64,000 bases of DNA from Bradyrhizobium tropiciagri (GCF_001189845.1 NZ_LFLZ01000041.1:1-64000), one strand, 5' to 3'; counted from the first letter of the stretch, positions 43,917 to 53,891 are shown. Made by a program: numbers and translations. Notes: generated by a model from the sequence alone, not told the origin.

Positions 43917-43982
43917 GGTGGCGGGCGATTCATATCGCGTCCTTTGGAGCCGGAACTGAGCATCGAGCAGGGAGTAATCGTC

Positions 43983-44145
43983 ATGTCCGATCGCGTCGTC
44001 ATCGTCCATCCCCCCGAGGCCAAATGCCGAAGAGATGAGGCAGAAGCTCCCGGGCATACAGCCTGCCGCACCGATACGAGCCGGATCGCAGCTCCATTCC
44101 TGGCCATTTGACGACAGACCGCGGGTCCGAGGGATAGTCCTATGA
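43983..44145 (+). pseudogene. Small hypothetical protein, one-base frameshift
   Basis: The ATG at 43983 (GGGAG upstream) begins SDRVVIVHPPEAK. An extra base near 44025 breaks the frame; one base later it continues AEEMRQKLPGIQPAAPIRAGSQLHSWPFDDRPRVRGIVL and stops with TGA at 44143-44145, overlapping the next ATG as ATGA. That overlap is good evidence the second frame is the real end. Function unknown. Confidence 0.5.
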
Positions 44146-44564
44146 ACGCTGAAAAGTACACCGACCGCGCAAGGGGCAACCGCGAGGTGGGGTTCGTTGA
44201 AGTGGGGCAGCAAGCCGAGATCAAGGTCGAGACCTTCAACTACACGCGTTACGGTCTCCTCCACGGCAATGTTCGACTCGTCGGCCGAGACGCCCTGCGC
44301 TACACGCGTCCTTCTTCCGAGACATCCGACAAGGATCCGTTTGCAGCGAAACAGCAGGTTGCCGGGAGCCCTTCCGAGCGTGAGTCCTCCTACATGGTTC
44401 GCATCGCGTTGAAGGAAACCACGATCGGTACAGAACAGGGAGAAATGCAGCTCGGGCCCGGCATGGGGGTGACGGCGGAGATCAGGACCGGGCAGCGGCG
44501 CGTAATTGAATATGTGCTGTCGCCGATCATGCGCTACAGACACGAGAGCTTGCGCGAGCGATGA
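44142..44564 (+). CDS. C-terminal fragment of an HlyD-type membrane fusion protein
   Basis: 140 residues. The sequence NREVGFVEVGQQAEIKVETFNYTRYGLLHGNVRLV and GPGMGVTAEIRTGQRRVIEYVLSPIMRYRHESLRER is the typical last third of HlyD, the adaptor of type I secretion systems. The N-terminal helix, lipoyl part and coiled coil are missing, so it is a truncated gene, although the start ATG overlaps the previous stop and the stop overlaps the next start (ATGA at both ends). It is either a decayed relic or a domain reused by the cassette. Confidence 0.75.
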   Translation: MNAEKYTDRARGNREVGFVEVGQQAEIKVETFNYTRYGLLHGNVRLVGRDALRYTRPSSETSDKDPFAAKQQVAGSPSERESSYMVRIALKETTIGTEQGEMQLGPGMGVTAEIRTGQRRVIEYVLSPIMRYRHESLRER

Positions 44565-46540
44565 GTGCGGCTTCACCAGCGACTGCCTTGACAGGCGTGG
44601 CGCTTGGTCCCGCCGAAGAATTCCGCGCGAGACTAGCCAGGTTGTTCGACGAGAACGAGAGTTTCCGCAACCAGATGACGGAGATCATGGACGTTCTCTC
44701 GGCCGCGGTCGCTGCTCACAAACTGGGAGATCTGGCTGAGGCGGAGGCCGGCTATCGCGGCGTCCTGGCAAGATTGCCTGACCACCCCCAGGCATTGCAC
44801 ATGCTCGGGGCCATCGAATTGCAGCGCGGCAACGTTCGATGTGCGATCGACCTGATCCGGCGGTCGATCAAGGTTCATCCCGGCCATCCCGAGGCGTAGG
44901 TCAATCTCGGGAGCGCGCTGCGGACGATCCATGAGAACGACGAGGCGATCGGCGCGTATCAGCGCGCCATCAACATCAAGCAGGACATGGTCCTCGCATA
45001 TACCGAACTTGCGACATTGTTGTCGGATCTCGGTCGCTATGAGGCGGCGGTCTCCTACTGTGAAGCGGCGGTCGCAATCGCGCCCGCTTCCATGCCGGCG
45101 CAGATTCAACTCGCCATCACGCTGAGATCCGCGGGGCGATTGCAGGACGCCACGCGTCACTGGTCTAAAATCATCGCTCTGTCTCCCAACCGGGCGGAAT
45201 CGTACTACGTTCTGGGAACCCAGTTTCGAGATATGGGACAATTGCCGGAGGCGTTGCGCTGCCACAACAAGGCGCTGGCCTTGAAGCCCGACATTCCGGA
45301 GTTTCTGTGCGCCAAGGGTGCCACGCTGATCTATCTGAACCAGGCCGACGAGGCGCTGGTGTGTTTTCAGCGGGCAGAGACCATCTCGCCGGGCCTGCCT
45401 GACGCCCTGGCCGGAATCGGCTGGGCACTGCGATCGCTAGGTCGGTTCGAAGAGGCTGACAGTTATTCCGACAAGGTTCGCGCTCTCAATCCGGGCGATT
45501 TGCGATCGTACAAGCATGTATCCAGCGAGGGCTCCGCGCTCGAGACCGAAGACGAGCAACGTCTTGCCGATGCGCTCGAGCAGCCAGACACCAGCATAGA
45601 CGGGCGCATCACCGCGGGGTTTGGCCTTGGACGTCTGCTGGACAAGACCGGACGATACGATGAGGCGTTCGCGCGGTATTCCGCTGCAAACAGCCTGGTC
45701 CGCGGCATTTGGCCCAAGGTAGCCGATCTGTTCGACAAGGAGAGCTTCACCGCCCGGATCGAACAGTTGATCGAACGCTACCGCGACCGAGCCCGCGTCG
45801 GAGCTGCGGACTTCAGCAACATGTCGGAATTGCCGGTGTTCGTCGTCGGCATGCCGAGGTCCGGCACGACGCTGGTGGAGCAGATCTGCGCCAGCCACTC
45901 GCGTGTGTTCGGTGCGGGTGAACTCGGTGATGTCATTCGGATGGACGGCGTCCTGAGCCGCCCCGACATTGCCGGCGCAGCCCAGGCGTTTCATGACACA
46001 GCGCGGAGACTTGCGAAGGAGCACATCGTCAAGCTGTACGGTGATGCGAAAGGTGCCCATCGCGTCGTCGATAAGATGCCGGACAACATTCTTCATGTTG
46101 GCCTTCTTGCGCAGCTGTTTCCCCGGGCGCGATTTGTCCTGTGCAGCCGCGATGATCGCGATATCGCATTGTCCTGCTATTTTCAGATGTTCGCACCTGG
46201 AGCCCAGCATTTTTCCTACGATCTGGCGGACTGTGGCCACAGGGCCCGGCTGATCAGACGACTGGCCCAGCACTGGATCGGCCTGTTGCCCGATCGGATC
46301 ATCGAGATGAATTACGAGGCCCTGACCGACGACCTCGAAGGTCAAAGCCGGCGCTTGATCAAGTTTCTTGGCTTGGACTGGGAGCCGACTTGCATGAATT
46401 TTCACCTCACCGAACGGCCGGTATCGACCTTGAGCTACTGGCAGGTTCGGCAGCCGCTGTATCAAAGCTCAGTCGGGCGGTGGCGGAATTACGAGAAGCA
46501 CCTCGATTCCTTATTCGCAGCGTTGACCCGGCATGAATGA
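44561..46540 (+). pseudogene. TPR-sulfotransferase (1), interrupted by an in-frame TAG
   Basis: One frame of 659 codons with a single TAG at 44897-44899, between HPGHPEA and VNLGSALRTIHENDEAIGAYQRAI. Tetratricopeptide repeats run on both sides of it, so the TAG lies in the middle of a repeat and probably replaces Trp or Tyr. The C-terminal half (from about 45830) is a sulfotransferase domain with the PAPS-binding loop FVVGMPRSGTTLVEQI, a 3'-phosphate region FVLCSRDDRDIALSCYF, and WQVRQPLYQSSVGRW. Restart at ATG 44987 could give a 517-residue protein. It overlaps the next, similar gene by 8 bp. Confidence 0.8.
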
Positions 46541-48458
46541 CGAACTCGCCATGTGGATCGGGGAGGCGCCCGCGACCGCTCCGTCGTCCAGCGATATTCA
46601 GGCCCTGCTGCGGGACGCGATTGGGGCGTACACCGACGGCCGAGGCGATGATGCCGAGCGGCGGGCTCGCGAGATCCTGGTCCAGCAGCCTGATCACCTT
46701 GCCGGTCTACAGATCCTGACCGCCGTGGCGGGGCAAACCGGCCGACTGCCGCTCGCGCTCCGCATTGCGCGGCATGCCGTATCATTGCATCCAAACCATG
46801 TTTCGGCCCACGTTCAATTGGCTAACCTGCTGCGCGAGGACGGCGATCTTGCCGGGGCAGCCAACGAGCTCGATCTCGCGCTGCAACTTCAGCCGGACAA
46901 CGCCGGGGCGCACAATGACCGTGGACTTGTCCTTCTGGCGGAGAGCCAATTCGAGCGAGCCGTCGATTGCTTCGCCGAGGCCTTGCGGATCGATCCATCG
47001 TGCGGGCTGACACACTACAACATGGCGCTTGCATTGGAGGCGCTGGGCTCGCTTCCCGCCGCCATGGAACGGTATCAAGAAGCCGCGCGGTTGCGGCCAA
47101 ATCTGGTGGAAGCGCACTACAAGCTCGGGCTGCTGCTCGAAGAGGAAGGCTACCGCAAACGGGCCATCCAGTGCCTTCGCGCCGCTGCTGCGCTCAGACA
47201 GGGCACGGCCTTTGCGCTGTTGTGCGAGGCCAGGATACTCGGCTTCGAGGGCGATGATCTGGCTTCCGAAGAACTCGTCAGGCGCGCGATTGTGCTCGAG
47301 CCGCGCAAGAGCGATGCGCATGCAATGCTGGGCACGGTCCTGATGCAGCAGGGGCGCTTCGATGAAGCGTCCGCGTCATTCGACCTGGCGAACGCGCTGA
47401 ACACTCACGACGTACTGGGACCTGTTGGCTTGGTTGAGGTGAAGCGCCTCACGGATGCCGATCGGCCCTTGATCGGTCAGTTGGAGCGAAAGTTGGGAAA
47501 TCCGGCGATCACCGGACACGAGGCGGCACTTGTCCATTTCGCGTTGGGCAAGGCCTATGACGATATCGGCGAGTACGGTCACGCCATCGGACATTTCGAC
47601 CAAGCGAACTCACTGAAAAAGCGTGTCAAGAGCAAGTACTACGATGCCGCGGCGCACGCCGAGCTTGTTGATCGGCTGATCCGGCGTTTCACGCCACAAT
47701 TCTTTGATCGCAACAAAGACGCCGCGCATGCGTGGGACGTGCCGGTGCTGATCGTCGGAATGCCGCGCTCCGGCACGACGTTGGTCGAGCAGGTCCTCTC
47801 AAGCCATCCCGATGTCACGGCGGGTGGCGAGCTGGCTTTCTGGCCCGATCATGCCCCGGAATTCGGAGTGGACCGTGAGGGGAGGATCGATCCGGCGTGG
47901 ATCCGGGAGACGCAAGCAGCCTATCAGACGAGGCTGAAGCAAATCTCTCCCATGGCCCGCAGGATCACCGACAAGCTGCCGCAGAACTTCCACAACATCG
48001 GGCTGCTGTATGCAACATTCCCCCGGGCGCGCGTCATCCATTGCCGCCGCGATCCGATCGATACCTGCCTTTCGGTCTACTTCAACAACTTTGCGAATGG
48101 CATGGATTTTTCGTTCGATCGGCAATGGATCGTCGACTATTACCGGCAATATGCTCGGCTGACCGAACACTGGCGCAACGTGCTGCCGCCGGGATTCCTG
48201 CTTGAAATCAGCTATGAAGATGTGGTCGCGGCTCCCGAACCCTTCATACGACGGATCATCGAATTTTGCGGCCTGCAATGGGACGACGCCTGTCTGCGGC
48301 CGGAGCAAAACCAGCGGGTGATCAAGACCGCAAGCGTGTGGCAGGCGCGGCAGCCGATCTATCGAACCTCCGTCTCGCGCTGGCAACGCTATGAACCCTG
48401 GCTCGGGGTATTCAACAGCCTGCCGCGACAAGCGAACCTCACAATGGGGGCCTCGTGA
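46533..48458 (+). CDS. TPR-sulfotransferase (2)
   Basis: 641 residues. The first about 330 residues are tetratricopeptide repeats (LAGLQILTAVAGQTGRLPLALRIARHAVSLHPNH, AHNDRGLVLLAESQFERAVDCFAEALRIDP and others). The sulfotransferase domain follows, with LIVGMPRSGTTLVEQVLSSHPDV as PAPS-binding loop, ITDKLPQNFHNIGLLYATFPRARVIHCRRDPIDTCLSVYF and WQARQPIYRTSVSRWQRYEPWL. It shares its layout with the preceding gene, so the pair is a tandem duplication. TPR-sulfotransferases are expected to transfer sulfate to proteins or glycans bound by the repeats; the acceptor is unknown. Confidence 0.9.
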   Translation: MNDELAMWIGEAPATAPSSSDIQALLRDAIGAYTDGRGDDAERRAREILVQQPDHLAGLQILTAVAGQTGRLPLALRIARHAVSLHPNHVSAHVQLANLLREDGDLAGAANELDLALQLQPDNAGAHNDRGLVLLAESQFERAVDCFAEALRIDPSCGLTHYNMALALEALGSLPAAMERYQEAARLRPNLVEAHYKLGLLLEEEGYRKRAIQCLRAAAALRQGTAFALLCEARILGFEGDDLASEELVRRAIVLEPRKSDAHAMLGTVLMQQGRFDEASASFDLANALNTHDVLGPVGLVEVKRLTDADRPLIGQLERKLGNPAITGHEAALVHFALGKAYDDIGEYGHAIGHFDQANSLKKRVKSKYYDAAAHAELVDRLIRRFTPQFFDRNKDAAHAWDVPVLIVGMPRSGTTLVEQVLSSHPDVTAGGELAFWPDHAPEFGVDREGRIDPAWIRETQAAYQTRLKQISPMARRITDKLPQNFHNIGLLYATFPRARVIHCRRDPIDTCLSVYFNNFANGMDFSFDRQWIVDYYRQYARLTEHWRNVLPPGFLLEISYEDVVAAPEPFIRRIIEFCGLQWDDACLRPEQNQRVIKTASVWQARQPIYRTSVSRWQRYEPWLGVFNSLPRQANLTMGAS

Positions 48459-48513
48459 AGCGGGTCGCCGATCCGCATCTGGCAGCGGTTCGGTATCTTC
48501 CAAGAGGAACAAG

Positions 48514-49284
48514 ATGCGCAAGATATTGATCATGGGGCTACCTGGCGCGGGCAAGACCACATTGGCAAAAGCCCTTGCGCCGCTCATCAATGCCGTCGTG
48601 TTCAACGCGGACGCGGTACGCGAGAATCTGTCACGCGATCTCGGCTTCAGTCACGAAGACCGTGTCGAGCACGCCAGGCGGATGGGATGGATGTGCGATC
48701 GTGTCGTCGAGGCCGGTGGTACCGTGATTGCCGATTTCGTCTGCCCGACGGATGAGACCCGAGCGGCCTTTGGCAAGGCATTTATCATCTGGGTCGATCG
48801 CATCGATGCAGGACGCTTTGAAGATACCAACCGCATGTTCGTTCTTCCCGGCAATTTCGATCTCCGCGTGAATGGAAATGGAACTCCGCAATTCTGGGCC
48901 GAGAAGGTGCTTGCCAGATTGCGTCCGCCATTCGATCCACGAAAGCCGACCGCACTCTTCGTCGGGCGGTACCAACCGTTTCACGCAGGCCACCGCCGGC
49001 TGATAGAGGAAGGCATCCGGCGGGTCGGGCAGGTGTGCGTGGCTGTACGCGACACACACGGAACCGACGACAAGAATCCGTTCTCGTTTTCCGAGATCAG
49101 GCAGCGCATCGAAACAGGCCTCGCAGATCACGTCGGCCGCTTCGTCGTCGTCGCGCTACCGAACATCACCAACGTGTTTTACGGGCGCGACGTCGGCTAT
49201 GTGGTGGAGAAGCTGGTGTTGGACGAGGGCACGGAAGCGATCTCGGCGAGTGAAGTGCGGCGCTTGATGAGCTGCTCTCGATAA
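48514..49284 (+). CDS. APS kinase domain fused to a nucleotidyltransferase domain
   Basis: 256 residues from the ATG at 48514 with AGAGGA upstream (the open frame starts at 48391 inside the previous gene). Residues 1-145 resemble adenylylsulfate kinase: P-loop GLPGAGKTT, FNADAVRENLSRDLGFSHEDRVEHARRMGWMCDRVVEAGGTVIADFVCPTDETR. Residues 148-256 are a different fold: ALFVGRYQPFHAGHRRLIEEGI carries the H-x-G-H motif of nucleotidyltransferases and ISASEVRRLM the second catalytic motif. APS kinase makes PAPS, the donor used by the two preceding sulfotransferases. The second domain could supply an activated nucleotide, possibly APS, which is inference. Confidence 0.85.
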   Translation: MRKILIMGLPGAGKTTLAKALAPLINAVVFNADAVRENLSRDLGFSHEDRVEHARRMGWMCDRVVEAGGTVIADFVCPTDETRAAFGKAFIIWVDRIDAGRFEDTNRMFVLPGNFDLRVNGNGTPQFWAEKVLARLRPPFDPRKPTALFVGRYQPFHAGHRRLIEEGIRRVGQVCVAVRDTHGTDDKNPFSFSEIRQRIETGLADHVGRFVVVALPNITNVFYGRDVGYVVEKLVLDEGTEAISASEVRRLMSCSR

Positions 49285-49319
49285 CGAGCGTGGCGAACCA
49301 TCAAAGCGCCGCTTAACTC

Positions 49320-50251
49320 TTACTTCAGCATCGCCGCGACGTTGTCCTTTGTCACAACGTCGAGACCGGTGTGGATGATCTCCGGCACCTTCTGGCCCTT
49401 CTTGATGGCAAGCAGCGTATCCATCGCCTTCTCGCCCATCTCGAAGGGACGTTGGCCGATCAGCGCATTGGCGTAGCCTCGTTCAGGAGCTCCAGCTGCA
49501 TCTTGAGGGTGTCGGCCACGACCAGCGTGAACTTGCCGGCGTCGATGTCCTTCTTGCTCTTGCTGGCGAACGCCTTGAAGCCTTCCGGCGCGAACATCGG
49601 CCAGCCGCCGACCGGGATGATCGCCGCGAGGTCGGGCGTCGCGGTGCGCAGATCGGTCATCTGCTGGACGCCGAGCGCGGGGTCGTCGTTGCAGAAGGTC
49701 GGCGAGCCCCCGACTTCGGTCCACTTCGAGCCCTTGAGCGCTTGGCGGACGCCGTCGACACGCTCAGCGAGGTTCTCCGCACCCGGCCCGCCGGAGATCA
49801 TCGCGTATTTGCCGCCATCGGGCCGGAGCTTCAGCAATTGCTTGCCGAGCGCTGTGCCGAACTCCTTGTTGTCGGTGCCGATATAAGCAATTCGCTTCGA
49901 GCTAGGTGCGTCCGAGTCGAACGTGATGACGGCAATGCCGGCGGCGGTTGCCGCCTCGATCGACTTGGTCATCGCGGCAACGTCGGCGACCGAGATCGCC
50001 AGGCCGTCCACCTTCTGAGTGATGAAGTCCTGGATGATCTGCGCCTGCGTTGCCGGCTCGTGCTCGACGGGCCCCTTGTAGATGCATTCGATGTTGCCGA
50101 GCTCCTTGGCTCGTTTCTGGCAGCCGTCGCGCGCGAAGTCGAAGAACGGATTATTCATCGCCTTGGGCACGATCACGAATTTGTAGCTCTGGGCAAAGCC
50201 GGGCGTCGCCATCATGGCGAGCACCGCGGCGGCAAGAAGTGCCTTCCTCAT
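49320..50251 (-). pseudogene. Sugar ABC transporter substrate-binding protein, FrcB-like, frameshifted
   Basis: From the ATG at 50251 (GGAGGG upstream): signal peptide LLAAAVLAMMATPGFAQ, then the periplasmic binding protein type 1 fold with FVIVPKAMNNPFFDFARDGCQKRAKEL, ITQKVDGLAISVADVAAMTKSIEAATAAGIAVITFDSDAPSSKRIAYIGTDN and IIPVGGWPMFAPEGFKAF. After LELLNE the frame breaks at 49476-49480, where one G is missing. The neighbouring frame continues GYANALIGQRPFEMGEKAMDTLLAIKKGQKVPEIIHTGLDVVTKDNVAAMLK to 49320. Restoring the G gives a full-length protein of about 310 residues. It is last in an FrcBCA-like unit. Confidence 0.8.
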
Positions 50252-50344
50252 TGTTTCCCTCCGCATTCTTATTGTGCCTATCCCTTCAGGTGGTGGCTCC
50301 AGGAGGCGGATAGGCGGACATCACGATCCTCCAGGATGAACTTG

Positions 50345-51430
50345 TCAGGCCATGCGCGAGCGAAGGCGGTCGACCAGGACCGCTGCGATGATGATCACGC
50401 CCACCAGGGTCTGCTGCCAATAGGAGTTGACCTGCGCGAGCACTAGGCCGTTGCGGATTACCTCCAGCAGCACGCAGCCGACGATGGCCCCGAGCGGGCC
50501 GCCGACGCCGCCGGCAAGATTGGCGCCGCCAATCACGGCGGCGGCAATGACGTTGAGCTCGTAGGACGTCGCCATGTTGGCCGGCGCGGATCCGAGCCAG
50601 CCGCAGATGATGATGCCCTGCAGGCCGGCCGCGAGCGCGCAGATCACGTAGACCTCGATCTTGACACGGACGACCGGAATTCCAGTCAGGGCCGCCGCCT
50701 TCTCGTTGCCGCCGAGCGCAAAGACGTGGCGGCCGAAACCGGTGTGGTGCAGCACCACCGCCATTGCCGCCGCGAGCACCACGAGATAGATGAACGGCGC
50801 GGGCAGGCCGAACACGACACCCGATGTCAGCGTGTAGAAATAACTGGCTTCGGGGCCGCTGGGAAAGCTGCCGCGGCCGTTGGAAACGACGTAGCCGAGG
50901 CCGCGCACGATCGAGAGCATGCCGAGCGTAGTGACGAAGGGGGACAGCCCGAGCACCGCGATACAGAAGCCGTTGACGAGGCCGACCACCAGCGCGACGC
51001 CGAGCCCTGCCAGCACCGAGACGAGCAGGATCAACCCGGGCATGTTGGCGATCACGGTCTTGCCGTCGTCCGCCAGATGCACGAACCACTCCGCGCCAGG
51101 CATGCCCGGCGTCGAGATGGACGTCATGACCATCGAAGTGATCATCGCGGAGAAACACATCACCGAGCCCACCGAGAGATCGATGCCGCCCGTGATGATG
51201 ACGAAGGTCACGCCGAGCGTGGCGATGGCGATGAAGGAAAAGTTCTTCGCCACATTCTGCAGATTGCCCTGGGTGAGGAAATAGGGGCTGGCGAAGTTCA
51301 TCACCACGAACAGCGCCACCAGCGCCAGCAGGACGTAGCCAGTCTGCGAGGCGAAGAAGCCGCTTCGCCACCATTTAGCCTTGCCGACATTGGTGAAGGT
51401 GAGGGGAGATTCCAGGGGCGTGGCCATCAC
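50345..51430 (-). CDS. Sugar ABC transporter permease, FrcC/RbsC-like
   Basis: 361 residues with about ten helices, in the BPD_transp_2 family: TLGVTFVIITGGIDLSVGSVMCFSAMI is the signature stretch, followed by LVVGLVNGFCIAVLGLSPFVTTLGMLSIVRGLGYVVS and YELNVIAAAVIGGANLAGGVGGPLGAIVGC. An unusual insert of about 45 residues after the first GG...M region (GMPGAEWFVHLADDGKTVIANMPG) is also found in FrcC-type permeases. Its start overlaps the ATPase stop by 4 bp (ATGA). Confidence 0.9.
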   Translation of the reverse strand: MMATPLESPLTFTNVGKAKWWRSGFFASQTGYVLLALVALFVVMNFASPYFLTQGNLQNVAKNFSFIAIATLGVTFVIITGGIDLSVGSVMCFSAMITSMVMTSISTPGMPGAEWFVHLADDGKTVIANMPGLILLVSVLAGLGVALVVGLVNGFCIAVLGLSPFVTTLGMLSIVRGLGYVVSNGRGSFPSGPEASYFYTLTSGVVFGLPAPFIYLVVLAAAMAVVLHHTGFGRHVFALGGNEKAAALTGIPVVRVKIEVYVICALAAGLQGIIICGWLGSAPANMATSYELNVIAAAVIGGANLAGGVGGPLGAIVGCVLLEVIRNGLVLAQVNSYWQQTLVGVIIIAAVLVDRLRSRMA

Positions 51431-52191
51431 GCAGCCTCCTTCGCTCCCGTGATCAGGGAGGTGACTTCCTCGGGGCTGGTGTCGCCGATCGCCTTGTCGG
51501 CCCGCTTTTCGCCGCGACGCATGACGACGACGCGGTCGCAGACAGCGAACACGTCGGGCATGCGGTGCGAGATCAGCATGACCGCGACGCCCTGTTCCTT
51601 CAGGCGATGGATCAGGCTCAGGACCTGTTCGACCTGGCGGACCGAAATTGCGGCCGTCGGCTCGTCCATCATCACGAGCTTGGCATTGGAGAGCCGGGTC
51701 CGCGCGATCGCGACCGCCTGACGCTGGCCGCCCGACATCTGCTTGACGAGATCGTGCGGCCGGGTCTCCGAGCGCAACTCGCCGAACAGCTCCAGCGCGC
51801 GGGCTGCCATCGCCTTGTGGTCGAGCAACGCGAACGGACCAAGCTTGCGCTTGAGCTCACGGCCGAGGAACACATTGGCCGCTGCCGTGAGATTGTCGGC
51901 CAGCGCGAGGTCTTGATAGACCACCTCTATGCCGACCGCGCGGGCATCGATCGGACGGACGAAGTGAACCGGCTTGCCGTCAAAGCGGATCTCGCCGTGA
52001 GTTGGCGGGAAATTCCCGGCGATGATCTTGACCAGCGTCGACTTGCCCGCGCCGTTGTCGCCCATCAGGCCGACAACCTCGCCGGGGGAGACGCGCAGGT
52101 CGACGCCATGCAACGCGCGAATGGCGCCGAACTCCTTGCCGATGCCCTTCAACTCCAGGACTGCCAGCCCGGCGTCGTGAGGGGTTACCAT
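51427..52191 (-). CDS. Sugar ABC transporter ATPase, single domain, FrcA-like
   Basis: 254 residues from the ATG at 52191. Walker A GDNGAGKSTLVKI, Q-loop VVYQDLALADNLTAAANVFLGRE, signature MSGGQRQAVAIAR, Walker B LVMMDEPTAAI and the H-loop ISHR are present. It has only one ATPase domain, unlike RbsA-type proteins with two, which fits FrcA of rhizobial fructose import. It probably forms a homodimer with the permease at 50345. Confidence 0.9.
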   Translation of the reverse strand: MVTPHDAGLAVLELKGIGKEFGAIRALHGVDLRVSPGEVVGLMGDNGAGKSTLVKIIAGNFPPTHGEIRFDGKPVHFVRPIDARAVGIEVVYQDLALADNLTAAANVFLGRELKRKLGPFALLDHKAMAARALELFGELRSETRPHDLVKQMSGGQRQAVAIARTRLSNAKLVMMDEPTAAISVRQVEQVLSLIHRLKEQGVAVMLISHRMPDVFAVCDRVVVMRRGEKRADKAIGDTSPEEVTSLITGAKEAA

Positions 52192-52231
52192 GGCTGGTCT
52201 CGCTTCGGCATGCTGGCAAACCACCTCCGGC

Positions 52232-53593
52232 TCAGAAGTGCACCAGCGTGCGCAGACCAAGCACCCAGGCGTTCTCGGTTTTGACGCCGGCGCCGTTATA
52301 GCCGCGTCCGCCCGGATTGATCACGTACTGGGCATCGAACTTGAGGTTCATCCAGCCGGTCGCCTGCCAGCCGTACCAGGCTTCGATCGGAACTTCGTTG
52401 CCGCCGGCGTTGGGCGTGAGGGCCGCCGAATTCACGTGGGTCGTACCCACCGCAAAGCCGACTTCGTCTTCCGGGCGCCAGGAGAATGTTCCGGTGTGCC
52501 TGAAGCCCAGCGCGACCTGGTAGTCCTGGTACGACGTCCGGTGATCGGCGACAGTCGTGTTGAGGAACATGTACCAACCCTGCGCCTTTGCGCCCTCAAC
52601 GGTCAGCCGCTGCAGGATCGACTCATAAACGCCATAGCGGCCGCGTTGATCTCCGAGATTTTGGCCCGGGACACCATCGACGCCCGGGATAGCTGCAATG
52701 ATGCCCGGCAGGCCGCCGTCAATCGTCGATGCGCTGTCATACCAGCCGCCGAATCTCCAGGTCCCGTTCAGGGGACCGCTCGGCCCCCAGACCACCTCGA
52801 CCGGCACCAGCACACCGGAGGCACGGCTCGAGCCGGGAACGCCCGGCAGGAAGTAGGTCGAGGAATCCGACGTCGTCAGATAATTCGGATTGGCGTCGTA
52901 GACGCCGACCGACAGCTGCCATTCCTTGGCGAAGTTGTAGTGCGCCACACCGGCCCACTGGCTCACCGGCCAATTGTAGATGTAGCCACCCTGGATGTTG
53001 CCGGGCTGGCCGCCGCAGAACGTCAGGTTGATGAACTCGCACAGACCGAAGAAGAAATCGGAGCCGACCGGCAGGCGGCCGCCCTTGAGTTCGAGGCGAT
53101 CATCGAACAGCTTTTGCGAGTAGTAGAGTTCTGTGAGACGCAGGATATTGCCGCGGCCGAACACCTCGTTGGTCAGCTGCAAGGCCGGAATGCCTGCGTC
53201 GTCGTTCAGATTGTGACCGAAGCGGTCGACCAGCGTGAGGCCGACCAGGCCGCCCTGGATACCGGCGAGTTTCGCCATGTCGAACTTTGCCTGGAAGAAC
53301 AGCTGTCCGGCGTTAGCCCCGACATTCTTGTTGCCACCCGACAAATTGCCGACGGCTTCGTCGCCCAGCGTCAGGGCGAGCGAGATGCCTCGCTCTTTCA
53401 GCTGCGTCCTGCCGAGATCGCCGAACAAATACGGCCTTGTCCAAAAATCATCAGTCTCCGTGTAAGGCACAGGCGGGGCCTTCGTGAGCAGATCGGCCGC
53501 ATGCGCGCCGCCGCCGCCGAATAGAGATAATAGGGCGATCCCCAATCCGCACGCCCCCGCGGTGCCTACCGACCTAAGTGACATTTTCTGCAC
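52232..53593 (-). CDS. OprB-family carbohydrate-selective porin
   Basis: 453 residues with signal peptide GLGIALLSLFGGGGAHA. The mature protein begins DDFWTRPYLFGDLGRTQLKERGISLALTLGDEAVGNLSGG and carries OprB motifs: LRLTELYYSQKLFDDRLELKGGRLPVGSDFF, CEFINLTFCGGQPGN and WSPED-like WRPEDEVGFAVGTTHVNS, and ends GYNGAGVKTENAWVLGLRTLVHF with the C-terminal Phe. It forms a sugar-permeable channel in the outer membrane. It lies 40 bp before the FrcA-like gene in the same direction, so porin and importer form one unit. The 300 bp upstream holds no gene. Confidence 0.9.
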   Translation of the reverse strand: MQKMSLRSVGTAGACGLGIALLSLFGGGGAHAADLLTKAPPVPYTETDDFWTRPYLFGDLGRTQLKERGISLALTLGDEAVGNLSGGNKNVGANAGQLFFQAKFDMAKLAGIQGGLVGLTLVDRFGHNLNDDAGIPALQLTNEVFGRGNILRLTELYYSQKLFDDRLELKGGRLPVGSDFFFGLCEFINLTFCGGQPGNIQGGYIYNWPVSQWAGVAHYNFAKEWQLSVGVYDANPNYLTTSDSSTYFLPGVPGSSRASGVLVPVEVVWGPSGPLNGTWRFGGWYDSASTIDGGLPGIIAAIPGVDGVPGQNLGDQRGRYGVYESILQRLTVEGAKAQGWYMFLNTTVADHRTSYQDYQVALGFRHTGTFSWRPEDEVGFAVGTTHVNSAALTPNAGGNEVPIEAWYGWQATGWMNLKFDAQYVINPGGRGYNGAGVKTENAWVLGLRTLVHF

Positions 53594-53891
53594 TCCCAGC
53601 GTCCCCGGCTTTGTCCATTTGCATCACGTTCCCGCCCAAAGCCCTTCAGCACGGAACGCGCCCCTTTCAGTGCACTCATCCCTCAACTAGAGATAGAAAT
53701 CGCGTGCGCACCAAAGCCTCTCAAGACGGTGGTGAGGGTCTGTCCGTCGCCCGGCCGGTCCGGCCTGCAGCGCGAATGCGGACGCCAGCGTCGTATGCTT
53801 CATCGGTCCTGCGCATCGAACTCCTCCCCATGGTCTTCTATTCAAGTCGCCGCGACCCTATTCCCGGCCACGGTTCATCCTTATCGAGTGG

